Of a stretch of DNA of 64,000 bases, positions 1 through 10,345 are shown piece after piece (the first letter of the stretch is position 1; the number at the start of each line of letters is the position of its first letter). Under the pieces are notes generated by a model. It did no database searches and had not been told where the DNA came from. It was given only the letters and a program-made list of their open reading frames with translations. The DNA is from Halictus rubicundus. Taxonomy: Eukaryota > Arthropoda > Insecta > Hymenoptera > Halictidae. The DNA is taken from the NCBI RefSeq assembly GCF_050948215.1, contig NC_135163.1, positions 1,426,001-1,490,000 on the forward strand. The letters are read 5' to 3'. Both the position numbers and the translations under genes were made by a program.

Positions 1-891
1 CCAGGTAATATATGATGAAAAAAATCGGAATATTATTTTGTTCGTATGAAGTAATATAAATATAATTTTTTTGTAGACTACTTCTGGGAACAATACAATG
101 ATCCCTCCCGAGAGAGACGAAGAAAGAACTCCAACATCTAGAGGTATTGCAGGTGGAGCAGCTATAGCACCACCGCCTTCATTGCAAGAACCTTCTGATC
201 TACCACCTCCAGCCCCAAGACAAGCAACTAATATAGGATATGCAACATCATCTGTAGCAGCAAAAATAATGGCCAAATATGGTTTCAAGGAAGGTCAAGG
301 ACTTGGTAAAAAGGAACAAGGAATGTCTGTTGCCTTACAAGTAGAAAAAACTAGTAAAAGAGGTGGAAGAATTGTTGGAGAAAGAGAACAACTTATGCCT
401 CCCCCACCACCCCTTGCTGTTTCTCCACCTCCACCGCAACAGACGCCTTCACTACAGCCTTCTGAAGAGCCTAGTATTACAGAAATAATGAAATGTCCAA
501 GCAAGGTGAATGTCCAAACACTTCATGTAATTATGATATCATGAATACTGTCAAATATTATTTTTAATACGATTAATTAAAACTATATATCATTCTAAAT
601 TAGGTTGTTTTGCTGCGTAATATGGTTGGTCCTGGAGAAGTGGATGAGGATCTGGAACCTGAAGTTAAAGATGAATGTAACACAAAATATGGTGATGTTG
701 CTCGTGTTATTATTCATGAAGTAACAGAAGCTGCTCCAGAAGAGGCTGTCAGGATCTTTGTAGAATTTAAGAGGATAGAAAGTGCTATCAAAGCTGTTGT
801 TGATTTGAATGGACGCTTCTTCGGTGGAAGACAAGTTAAAGCAGGTTTTTATTCCAGTGAAAAACTTGACAATTTACAACTAATGGACTAA
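1..891 (+). CDS. Rbm17: RBM17/SPF45 splicing factor, C-terminal part (5' partial)
   Basis: This is the 3' end of a gene that begins outside the window. An exon tail appears to end at base 4, followed by an intron at 5-76. Coding exons are 77-505 and 604-891 (stop TAA at 889-891), joined across a 98-bp GT-AG intron in phase 0. The first exon has a proline-rich stretch and then a G-patch with the core motif GFKEGQGLGKKEQG. The second is a C-terminal RRM of the UHM type, with the RNP-like segment RIFVEFKRIESA and then NGRFFGGRQVKAGFY. This G-patch plus UHM order is diagnostic for SPF45/RBM17, a nuclear alternative-splicing factor that binds ULM motifs in SF1, U2AF65 and SF3B1 (family knowledge). 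The N-terminal part is off the left edge. The tail at 1-4 is the only weak point of the model. Confidence 0.93.
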
Positions 892-1426
892 CTTCTTATT
901 CAACGAAATTACTTAATTAAATGCAACATGAAGATTGTTCTAAATTAATATGTTGACTGTTATATACTGAATTATACAACGTATCATGAATTTATTGTCA
1001 TGTTTATGTCATAAATAATTGATAGAAATTTCATGATGTAGTGGAGAAAAGTGGCAAACTTACATGAAAGTCAACATATTAAAAGCACAATAAATTACAC
1101 TTAATCTCAAATTAAATAAAATGTAATATAGTTAAAACATTTATATGTATATGTATATGTGTGTGTATATATATATATATATATATAATTTTTATCTTCA
1201 ATATAAATAATAAACGGACGAAGAATAATGAAGGAACATATAATTCTCTTAAATGTTAAAAATGTGATAAGTCACAGTTACAATGCAGTCTATATTGTGT
1301 GGATTTATATATCATTTTCCTAAACCTCGTTCACAGTCACCATACATTTGCTCAATATAAAAAATATAACTTGAAAATATTTGAAACATATAAAAGTTTA
1401 TATATTTTAGTAGGTTGTTTATAGCT
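892..1426. other. Intergenic, converging 3' ends of Rbm17 and Alg2
   Basis: No coding signal is seen. The stretch is AT-rich and holds a short TG/TA microsatellite around 1146-1188. It lies between two convergent stop codons, so it should contain both 3' UTRs. AATAAA-like words occur near 1089 and 1116. Confidence 0.6.
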
Positions 1427-2838
1427 TCATTTTTCTTTTTTATTACGAATTAAAAATTCAAGTGCTTCATGTAATCGAGCACTGAATGCAGTGAAACTAA
1501 ACATTTGCATAAATCTATGCTTACCCGCATTGCCAAATTTTTGTATATCACTTGGATTTTTAATCAAATCAGCTATTTTTGATGCAAATGCATCACCAGA
1601 TAAATCAACTAAAAATCCAGTTGCCCCAGATATAATAGATTCTTTTGGACCGCCAGAATTATGAGCAATTACTGGTTTATTTGTATACATTGCTTCAAGA
1701 GGAACAATACCAAAATGTTCATTTGGTGGTGTGTATATTACAATTGTACAATGATTTAGAATAGATACTTTATCACTATCTGATGGTGAACGAAGAAATA
1801 TTACTTTATCGCTAACATGTAATTCATCAGCAAAACCTATTAATTCTAAATAATATTCTACATTTTCTTCGACCCTTTTATCATATCCACCAACCACAAT
1901 CAAATATACTTTTTTATATTCTTCATCAGATAAGTACTTCTTAAGTTCTGCCAATGCTTCTATAGCTATTCCTAAATTCTTTTTACGCTCATATCTGTTA
2001 ATTGATAATAATACAACGCTGTCCGGTGGTAATTTTTTATCCAATACTCTTTCCAAAGACAAAATTCTAGTTTTATCAAAAAATTCTGTGTTAATGGAAG
2101 GATATAAGATTTCTGGCTGAACATGTAATCTTTTAAAAGTATCCTTAAATACTTTACATGTATATGAACTATTCACAAATATTTTATGTGCCATTCCTGT
2201 TGTGATTTCTTCCAAATAGTTGAGCGGTATACGATATAACTGTTTAATAATGCCTTCTGGTTGTGAAAGCAATTGATCTGGATAATGACAATAGTATACT
2301 ACATATGGAATTCTTAGACGAAGAATAGGAATGCACACAGAAACTAAATCACAGAATACAATTTCTGGTTGATGTTCACAGAAAAGTATGTAAATAGCTG
2401 CATATATCTGAAAAGAGGTACAAAAGTGTAGCTACTATATTAAATTAATGCGTGTAAAAAAGAAAGAAATGCATTATTATTTTAAAAAATTCGATATCTC
2501 CTCGCTAATTGCACCTTTAATACAACTAAGACAAAACAATAATTTTTAATATATTAAAATTAATGAAGCATTTAATATAAAATAAATTAGCTTACCATAC
2601 GAATGTAAGCGAAAAGTGCAAAAAATCTACCCAAAATATGCCTGGGTATCCAATTTCCCACAACTGTAACCGGAATTGTTCCATCTTTAGTCTCGGAAAA
2701 ACAGTGCTCCGGATCGTGATAAGTTGTCACGAAATTAACTTCATAATCCCTTTTTTTTAAAGCTAATGCAGCATCAACTACCAATCGTTCAGCCCCTCCG
2801 ATTCCAAGATCCGGATGTAAGAACGTAATTCGTGTCAT
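1427..2838 (-). CDS. Alg2: Alpha-1,3/1,6-mannosyltransferase ALG2
   Basis: Two exons on the minus strand, 2838-2596 and 2407-1427, are joined by a GT-AG intron. They give 407 aa, close to the usual length of about 415. The product starts MTRITFLHPDLGIGGAERLV, the ALG2 N-terminus with the glycine-rich donor-site loop. It ends in a GT4/GT-B domain with the EX7E motif (E311 and E319 in NEHFGIVPLE) followed by NKPVIAHNSGGPKES. ALG2 adds the second and third mannoses to the lipid-linked oligosaccharide on the cytosolic face of the ER, for N-glycosylation. The start is the first ATG, directly at the conserved N-terminus. No defect is seen. The gene is divergent from the centrin-like gene at 4026 and convergent with Rbm17. 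Confidence 0.95.
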
Positions 2839-3123
2839 TTCTATTGATTAAATAACAATAAATATACATAACATCTGTAACGATAAACACAAGGTGTCAG
2901 TGACACTGTCGGCCTGAGGTATAATATGGTCTGATTTCGGAAGCAAAGACCTGAGACGTACCGACAGTCACAATAGCTGTCCACCCCACTCTGGGTACTC
3001 AAATGTCATTAGACTGGTAAGATTGTGGTAGGATGGACAACTATTATGAACAATCGGTCCACGTTAAGCCTTTTCTTGGAAAAATAGGCTACAACACACC
3101 TGTTCACACAGAGAACTTCTAGT

Positions 3124-3133
3124 GCGCATGCGC
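3124..3133. promoter_or_regulatory. GCGCATGCGC palindrome (NRF1/Ewg-type site)
   Basis: A perfect 10-bp palindrome about 290 bp upstream of the Alg2 start codon. The sequence equals the known NRF1 consensus core (Ewg in Drosophila), which is common in promoters of housekeeping genes. Binding is inferred. Confidence 0.4.
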
Positions 3134-3157
3134 CAATAAATTAATCCGTTATTTATA

Positions 3158-3386
3158 CAAGGTGTCGCAAAAATTTTTTACTTCCTTGAAAGGGGTGATC
3201 CCTGAGATCCATTTGAAGTAACTTTTTCTTTCGCGAAAATGTTCTTCAAGACTTTGTTAAGAAGTTATTAACGAAAAACGCGGATATAACTGAGCATGGC
3301 GTTGACGTTGGCCGAGTCGGAATCTGTCCGCTGGGGTCACCTATTTACTTACCTTTAAGGAAGTACAACATTTTTTGGACACCCTG
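3158..3386. mobile_element. MITE of Tc1/mariner type, about 229 bp
   Basis: The left end CAAGGTGTCGC and the inverted right end (CAGGGTGTCC) begin imperfect terminal repeats of about 35 bp that both run into TACTTCCTT. Each end is flanked by TA (3156-3157 and 3387-3388), the target duplication of Tc1/mariner elements. There is no coding capacity. It sits in the Alg2 upstream region. Confidence 0.7.
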
Positions 3387-4025
3387 TATGATGTACATAC
3401 TTATCACTATATAGATACTTGTAGTACTATTCACGGCTAGAAAGGAATCCCCTGAAAGGAATGCGGGTCTGATTGGTTGTTCGATAAGTACATATAATTT
3501 TGCTATTGGTCAAAATGACAATTTCAACGAATAAGATTACGAATAGGTGGGTGTTGGTCCACATAACTTTTATTTAGCAGCAGATAGGCCACTGCAGTAT
3601 ACGTATAAGATGTCAAGGTCACTTAATTTAAGGACACGAATATAAAAAATACCGATTAGAGTTTCGCCTCTGGTATATTGTATGCACCTGTTAGTTGATT
3701 AAAACTATTTCTAATACGACGATCTGTACGAATAACATCGTACTTGTCAACTCATGTAAACCATCAAAAACTTCAATGAATGTTTAAACAACAATAATGT
3801 ATCAAGTCACTTTTTACGCTTATAATCAATGAAAAACAGAGTCATAACCACAAACGTATACAAATACAATCTACGAGTTAGACAAGAATAAGCGTTGCTA
3901 TAACTACAACTATTTACCTGCATTCAGTGAATGAACTGTCACAGTTATACTGAGAAGTTAATAAATCTGATCGTCTTCTTCGATTGAACAAAAAAGGTAA
4001 ATTTATCCGAACAATAATTATCAGC

Positions 4026-4697
4026 ATGTCGAATATTAGAAGAAGTGTGATTATGGAAAATAATAAAAAACGAGTGAAAGAATCGTTTTATCTAATGGAT
4101 AGCGATGCTGATGGTTATTTAGATTATCATGAAATGAAAGCTGCATTAAAAGCTTTAGGTTTTACAGTTAAAAAATCGTATGTTTTAACGATTATACGAA
4201 TGTACGATAAGCATGACTGTAACAAAATTTGTTTCGATGATTTTAACTATGTTGGTATGTTTTGTACAATACAAATTAAATTAAAGATAAAAATGTCTAC
4301 GAATCTGTTGCGTATTGATTAATTTATTCAATTTTTATCTTTATGTAGTGTTAGAGAAATTAAATAAACGGAGTTCTTTAGATGAAATAAAATATGCATA
4401 TAAGAGTTTTATAAATGATTCTCTATGTGATAAGATAACGTTAGAAGATTTGCAGAGACTTAATGAACAACTTGAATGTAACTTGACAATTGAGGAAATG
4501 AAACTTATGATCAAAGAGTTTGATATGGATCAGGATGGTTCTAGTAAATCAATTTCAAATTAATAAATACAATTTACATTTTGTTTTACTTTATAAATAG
4601 TGTTATGAGAATGTGAGTAATAATATAATATTACTTATTTCTGATTTCAGTTAATGAAAGTGAATTCATAGAAATTATGACAAATTTTGGAATTTGA
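4026..4697 (+). CDS. Centrin-like EF-hand protein
   Basis: Three exons, 4026-4254, 4349-4543 and 4651-4697, give 156 aa (centrins are about 170). The first EF-hand loop is canonical (DSDADGYLDYHE, residues 25-36). Loops two and three are degenerate. The fourth is canonical only after splicing (DMDQDGSINESE), which supports the 4543/4651 junction. The ending EIMTNFGI resembles the centrin C-terminus. Centrins are calcium-binding proteins of centrioles, basal bodies and, for centrin-2, XPC and TREX-2 complexes. The start at 4026 is the first ATG in frame; an upstream TTG at 3984 was not used. Two inactive hands and short length suggest a diverged member. The stop lies 44 bp before the next start codon on the same strand. 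Confidence 0.82.
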
Positions 4698-4741
4698 ATG
4701 ATTTCCTTCAGTTCTAACTAAGATTTATTAATATTGTCACA

Positions 4742-5086
4742 ATGAATTTTGGAGTCAATTGGGAAGAAGAACATCGGCGTACATTGCTTATAGGCCATGC
4801 AGCATTGCAATCCTCGGCACAATCAATTGCTAGATCTCAAGCAGTTGCAGTTGAAAGTGAACATATAGCAACCGAAGTCATATCCGAGTTGAGTGAGCAA
4901 AGAGAAAGATTATTAAGGGCAAAAAGAAGATTATCAGAGACAGATGAAGAATTGAATAAAACAAGGAGAATATTAAACATTATGAGAAGACGCGTGCTCA
5001 TGAACAAGTTTGTATTAGTCCTAATAATATTGTTGGAAATAGCTATTCTTGGCATTACTGTGTATTTAAAATTTTTCCATTCGTAA
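4742..5086 (+). CDS. Vti1b: Vti1b-like Qb-SNARE, short form
   Basis: A single-exon ORF of 114 aa. It has a SNARE coiled coil (roughly residues 30-90, including TEVISELSEQRERLLRAKRR and NKTRRILNIMRRR) and then a C-terminal membrane anchor (about 93-111, FVLVLIILLEIAILGITVYL) ending in KFFHS. The motif order matches the C-terminal half of VTI1B, which in mammals has about 232 residues with an N-terminal three-helix domain. No such domain is encoded here or in the 44 bp upstream. VTI1 proteins act in fusion between trans-Golgi, endosome and lysosome membranes. Either this lineage keeps only the SNARE half, or an upstream exon was missed. AATAAA words near 5190 and 5236 could serve as polyadenylation signals. 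Confidence 0.85.
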   Translation: MNFGVNWEEEHRRTLLIGHAALQSSAQSIARSQAVAVESEHIATEVISELSEQRERLLRAKRRLSETDEELNKTRRILNIMRRRVLMNKFVLVLIILLEIAILGITVYLKFFHS

Positions 5087-5276
5087 TGTAACATATTAAG
5101 CATTTCAAGTATTGTATTTGTATACATATATTTTTAATTTTATTATTATATCATGTATATTATCTATAAGAATTATTTAAGATTGTGTTATAAATAAAAA
5201 TGTTATAAGGAATTGTACATGCTAAAAACTGATACAATAAAGTAGTGCAATTTGGGATTCATTGATGTGATATTGA

Positions 5277-5453
5277 ATGAGAACTACCAACTATGCGAAA
5301 AAAAAATTCAGTAATATTTACAACTCGATTCGAAGATGGCGGTATGGAAGTGGTGGTTCATGGTTTATGGTTTATTCTTTTCTTTATATACATAAAGATG
5401 GCGTTGAAGAGCCTGAACTCTATCTGCCCAATACAAAAACGGTCCTTATGTAG
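5277..5453 (+). CDS. Possible 58-aa small membrane protein ORF
   Basis: An ATG at 5277 opens 58 codons to TAG at 5451-5453. The middle (SWFMVYSFLYIH) is hydrophobic, and the tail (DGVEEPELYLPNTKTVLM) has protein-like composition with acidic and proline residues. An AATAAA lies about 57 bp after the stop (ATAAATT-type context near 5518). I recognise no family. The stretch contains AAGATGGCGGTATGGAAGTG (5333-5352), which recurs inverted at the far end of the retrotransposon, so it might instead be a gene fragment or element debris. The reading frame is short enough to be open by chance. Confidence 0.3.
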   Translation: MRTTNYAKKKFSNIYNSIRRWRYGSGGSWFMVYSFLYIHKDGVEEPELYLPNTKTVLM

Positions 5454-5697
5454 TATTGTTGATCTAAATCTAATTACTTATATACTATAGATGAAAATAT
5501 CTGTAATTCTATGTGTAATAAATTCGTTTCGCCTTACTTTGTCTATTATATAATCAATAATCAACACTTATAAACTGGGTATTAACATAAACACATATAA
5601 ACTATATATAGATGTATCAGATGTTCTGATCTAAGAATTTGTTCTTAATACTTAATATTTGTACTCTATTCTTCATTTTCCTTCTCTGGAGGTATGT

Positions 5698-7902
5698 TTA
5701 GATTGCTCTGTCTATTTGTAATAAAAATATTGCTATAGCTCTCAAAATGGAATCATCTTTCTTTTTTAGTATACTAAAAACTTCCTCTTCCAGGTCTATG
5801 TCCTTTTTAGCAAAGATTCTCATTAGCTTTCCTCTTTTTCCTGAGTATATGGGACAGCTCCATATGATATGGTCAATGTCTTCGTTATCGTGGCCACATT
5901 CACATATTGTGTAATTTATATATTTTTTCCTAGCTAGGGAGCTTGCTAGGTTGTAGTGATTAGCTCTAATCCTGCTCAAGGTGTTAATGGATCTTCTTCC
6001 TATGTTCTTTATTGAATCAAACCAAGGCTTTCTTTTTCCTACGTTGGTATCTGTTGTTTCAAAATATTTTTTTCCTTTATACGTTCCTTCTCTTATATGA
6101 TTCCAATCTGATTTTTGCCACTTGCTATCTTTAGTATGGTTGTATATATCTTCTGTAGGGATTTTGAAATTGTCATCTGGATCATATCTCGTTCTTTCTT
6201 TTGCTACGGTATCAGCTCTTTCATTACCCTCAATTCCAACGTGTGCTGGGATCCAAGCAAAAGTGATTCTTTTTTCTTTCTTTGCATTAATGTTACAGAC
6301 TTGTTTAGCGATCCTTATGATCCACGGATTGATTAACTTGTCCAAAGAAATGCCTTGTAAGCCTCTTAGGGCACTTTCAGAGTCAGTTAGGATGATTATA
6401 TTGCCCGTTGTGTCTGTATATTTTTCTTTTGCCATACTTACTGCCTTGCTTATGGCGATACATTCTGTTGTGTAAATGGTTGCTATATTATTAATGCTAA
6501 AACCCTCCTCTTCCCAGTCCTTATCTTTTTTGAAAACAATACCCACTCCGTTTGAAATGCTATCTTTCTTTTTGGAGCCATCTGTGTAAATTTGTATTGG
6601 GTTGAAGTCTGTGATCTTGAGTTTGTCCTTAATCATGCTTACAAGGGTATCATCGTTAACGTCGTAGCATTTTCTTATAGAGCCTATTTCAAAGTCTATT
6701 ATGTCTTCCCATTTAATTTTCCTCAAGTACTGTAGGTCGTTTTCCTCTTCCCAGATATTAGTTTTGAATATTATGTCTTCTATCTTCTTTGTTTCCAGCC
6801 AGGCCTTGTTTAATATATTATTTTCAACATATTGAATATTCATTCCATCTGAGCTAATAATTTGGCTGTTTATATGTTCCATAACTTTGCTAAAGGTTTT
6901 TGATCTCTGTTTCAGAATATATTTTTCGGCTAGTAGGTTGACCCTCTCCTCGAATGACATTATACCTGCTTCCACTGCCATGACGTTGGTGGGGGTGGAA
7001 TTCCTGTAGCCCATGGCTATTCTAATTCCTTCGTTCTGGATTTTCTGGTATCTTTCCATGGATTTGTTTGTAGGGCTGTAGTAAGCTGGTATAGAATATT
7101 CCAGGACTGATCTTACAAGACTTTTGTAAAGATGGATCATGATGTTTGGGGATGCCCCATTTTTTATATGTGCGATATACCTTAACATGTTTAATCTTTT
7201 TTTAACTTTTTTTTCGGTTTCTTCTACCTGATGGTTAAAATTCAGTTTGTTGTCCAATGAAATGCCTAAAAATTTGGCTCTTTCTGATTCCTCTATTATA
7301 CATTCTCCCCTCTTTATTATCAATTTATTACTCCTGTGGGAATGTCTTCCGTAGTATAGAATTTGAGTTTTGTCTTCAGCGATTTTCAGTTGAATTTCAC
7401 TTAGCTTTTCATTAAGAGTTTGTATAGATTTTGTTGTATGGTATTCGGCTTCCTTCATGTTATTACAAGTGATAATTATCGCGATATCATCTGCATATTG
7501 TAAGATTTCATATTTTTCTTCTTCCATTCTGTGGCCTAATTCCAAAGTATAAATATTGTATAAGATGGGACTAAGTATAGACCCCTGTGGCAATCCAATA
7601 TAACAGTCCTCTATTCTATCTGGTTCAAACTCTCTAATGAAGGTGTTTTTTCTCTGTTTTAGCCATCTCTTGATATAATTATAGATTCGTTCTGGGCATT
7701 TTATCTTTTTTAAAATGTTTAGTAGGATATCGTGGTCCACATTGTCGTATGCAGATTTCACATCTGCCAGAATTATCACCGTTTCCTTGCTTGCTCTGCT
7801 GTTACGCCTAATTATCGAGATCAACAATGTTAAATTATCCATGGTACTTCTGGCTTTCCTAAAACCATTTTGTGACTCGTGTATTAATGATTTACTTTCC
7901 AT
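5698..7902 (-). pseudogene. Retrotransposon ORF2: reverse transcriptase and RNase H
   Basis: A 734-codon open stretch. The reverse transcriptase shows the A-box aspartate in ILADVKSAYDNVDHD, the GLPQGSILSPILYNIY motif and the catalytic YADD. A type I RNase H follows with IYTDGSK, TTECIAI, TDSESALRG and WIPAHVGIEGNERAD, so all catalytic acids are present. A Cys/His motif (CECGHDNEDIDHIIWSC) lies near the C-terminus. These are hallmarks of the I/R1-like non-LTR elements. The frame is intact, but it is cut off from the upstream part of ORF2 by a frameshift near 7940-7976, so no full-length protein can be made. Confidence 0.92.
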
Positions 7903-7942
7903 CCAGTTGGTGAGTCTGCTTACAACAACCCTCTCACATATT

Positions 7943-9145
7943 TTACCCAGACAGGTGAATGGCGTATTTTACCCAGGTATGTGTCATTGATATTGGTCTG
8001 ACAGCGTTTTTTCCTATTTTGCCTATAAATATGACCTTTGCTTCTCTCCATTGTTTGGGTAGGTCTTCCACACCGGACCATATGTTTTGGAAGATTTCCA
8101 GTATTTCATATTTGGCGGAGTTGGGTAAATTCCTTATTATCATATTGTCTAGATTGTCTAGACCCGGGGCTGATTTTAAATTGGCTTTTAGGATGCTGTG
8201 TTGCAGTTCATCTTGAGTGATACCCTTATTCCACACTTCATTTTCTTGAAGGGTATTATCTTTGTATATTCTCTGTGACAGTACCGTTCTCTCCCCCTCT
8301 AATGTGTGATACACTCTAGGAAAGGACTGGGTTATCCTATTTCTTGGAATTTTAGTGAGATCATTTATTACTTTTTCTTCTAATTTGTTTCTAATTTCTG
8401 GGATCTGTTTGTTCCCCCTCAGATTTATAAAACCATATTGTAGTCTTTTGATTTTGTTCCAAATTTCTCCTGTTGGAGTATTATTATTTATAGATTCGGC
8501 AAAATTTAACCAAGTTTTGTTTTTTTTTTTTATTTTGAAAAGTTCTTTTATTTCCCTTTCCTTTTTTTTAAATTCCTGCCAGTTATTTAGGATTGGGTAT
8601 TTATAAAACTTAGATGCAGCTTTTTTCAGGTTTTTCCTCTTTTCCCAACATTCTTTATCCCACCAAGGAGGGCTTCTCTTATTAAAAAGAAGCTTCATGG
8701 GATTATCTGTTCTTGTGTTCAGATGACGTTGACTAAGTTCATAGTTTTTATTGGTTCGATTGTTGAAGGGTGTTGCAATGGGATATACTTTGATATCTTG
8801 GGTTTCGATAATAGATTTTTTTATTATAGTTTCGAGTCTATTGTATCTGTCCTGAATTGTTTGTAAGTGTATTTCTTCTTTATTCCCTGTTTCGCCTATT
8901 AAATAACCTAGTTTCGACTCAATACTTTCTCTGAATTTATCCCAATTCATTGTAATATCATTATATATTTTATCATTCCTGTATACATTATAACCTTTGA
9001 TATTGATTCCATAGTGTTTGTTCAATAGCCAGGTTTCGGTGATGCATAGGATATCGAATTCCTCTGTTAGGATTCTTACTTCGTTGATCTTATTTTTTAT
9101 ACTTCTTGCATTCCATAATCCTATTCTGATAAAGTTGTCTGGCAT
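7943..9145 (-). pseudogene. Retrotransposon ORF2: endonuclease remnant and linker
   Basis: The reading starts with the N-terminus of an AP-like endonuclease (IGLWNARSIKNKI, then CITETWL). After about 59 residues (YNVYRNDK) it jumps straight to the endonuclease-RT linker. About 150-200 residues of the endonuclease, with most of its catalytic site, are therefore missing, judged against the usual domain size of about 220. The linker includes PPWWDKECWEKRKNLKKA, typical of this superfamily. The frame is lost at 7939-7976, where the 12-mer TATTTTACCCAG occurs twice; a small duplication is the likely cause. Confidence 0.85.
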
Positions 9146-9150
9146 ATTTG

Positions 9151-9426
9151 TTATGAGTATAGGTTTTGTGTGTCTCTGATTGCTTGTATTTGATCACTTT
9201 TCTCTTCCACCTTGAAATTGCTGTAAAAGTTTTGAATTGTAGTAGTAGGGTGTTCCCATCTTCCTTCTTCCTGATGATTTACTTCATTGTTTTCCTTGTG
9301 TAAGTTATCCTTGATCATTTTCCCCCTCTTATAAATTTCTATTTCCCTGTCAATTTTTCTTTTTGTTTTTTCCGGGGTTGATGACCCTAGGGCTTGGTTG
9401 GGCCCTCTGATAATTTCTTCTTCTTT
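9151..9426 (-). pseudogene. Retrotransposon ORF1, C-terminal tail
   Basis: About 90 residues in frame with ORF1, beginning KEEEIIRGPNQALG and ending at a stop six bases before the ORF2 start at 9145. It is cut from the rest of ORF1 by the 907-bp inverted insert. Removing exactly 907 bp keeps the reading frame with the part at 10346-10870, which supports this assignment. Two stop codons (TAA and TGA) lie near the restored junction. Confidence 0.65.
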
Positions 9427-10333
9427 GGTATGGAAGTGAAGAACGAAAGTTTTGAGCTTAGAGTTTCTTACTATGATATTAGAGTAAAAGTAAGTAGAAC
9501 TGGAATAACAATATCCCAAAAAGAATAATTTCTCGCAAGGTAATTAATTAATAAATAAGCTCTCTAAAAGAGTCAAGAATTATAGACAATCCAATACAGT
9601 AAAGGATATAACCTCTATATCTGACCCGGATTTAGTCGGTAATCCGTCCCGCCACGTGGCGGGACAAAAGTATACCTTGTCGATGATTGGAGGAGAGGAT
9701 TTAACAAAGATGGATCCACGGGAAGGTCCATCCAATCAAATATCCAAAAATACATTGGAACCAATGGAACTAGATCAGGTATCTAGTACTCAAAAAACTA
9801 ACCAGAAATGTATTATAGTGAAAATGAAAGATGTGCAAAATAACTCAAGTTTTGGAAGAGTAATTGATAAACTCAAAGCGGGTTTAAAGATAAACGAAAA
9901 CCACAATGAAGGGAATAGACCTTTAAAGGATGAAACAAATGAAAAAAAGGAAACTATTTCTTCTAACGATACCCTAAACAGCCAGAATCCAAAGAATAAT
10001 ATGGAATTCCTTAATACCCATGTCAATACACAAGGCAATAATAGGTATAATAATAGTGATAAAAACCTAGTTAGTAATACTCACAACAGCAATATCAAAA
10101 ACAAGTTAGACTTATAGGAAGCTGATACGATCAGTGGAAACTACATAGTTTCTATTGCATTGAAAAATCACGCCGTAACTAAATCGAATAAATTTAACCT
10201 GATGAAAATATATAGATTTATCACGAGCGAAGGAGTAAATCCTGAATCATTTAAGATGGTGGGGTTCTCCAGAGCAGAAATGTCAACGAGAAATAAGACT
10301 GATGCAAATAAAATACTGAAGAAAGGTTCCCCT
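9427..10333 (+). repeat. Left arm of a 907-bp inverted repeat (copy of the element's 5' end)
   Basis: Position x here pairs with 21030-x in the right arm (10697-11603), with no gaps seen. I noticed only a couple of differences, for example at 10326 and a single-residue change (KSNKFN versus KSKKFN). The arm holds the element's 5' UTR and the first part of ORF1 (ATG-less reading 9656-10117, then 10160 onward), on the plus strand and so opposite to the rest of the element. It sits inside ORF1. Confidence 0.93.
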
Positions 10334-10345
10334 TCACTTCAATAA

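Larger units (their letters stand above)
2839..4025. promoter_or_regulatory. Divergent upstream region of Alg2 and the centrin-like gene
   Basis: This 1.2-kb stretch has no coding signal and separates two divergent genes. It contains a near-palindromic TGCGCATGCGCC at 3123-3134, matching the NRF1/Ewg consensus, and a MITE at 3158-3386. A role as promoter is inferred from position. Confidence 0.45.

Noticed and set aside
3984..4025. Upstream TTG start for the centrin-like gene
   Set aside because: A TTG start is unlikely in an animal gene; the ATG at 4026 gives a normal centrin-like N-terminus.
9656..10345. Plus-strand open frames at 9656-10117 and 10160-10345
   Set aside because: They are the inverted copy of the retrotransposon 5' end and ORF1, not host genes; they are described as the left arm.
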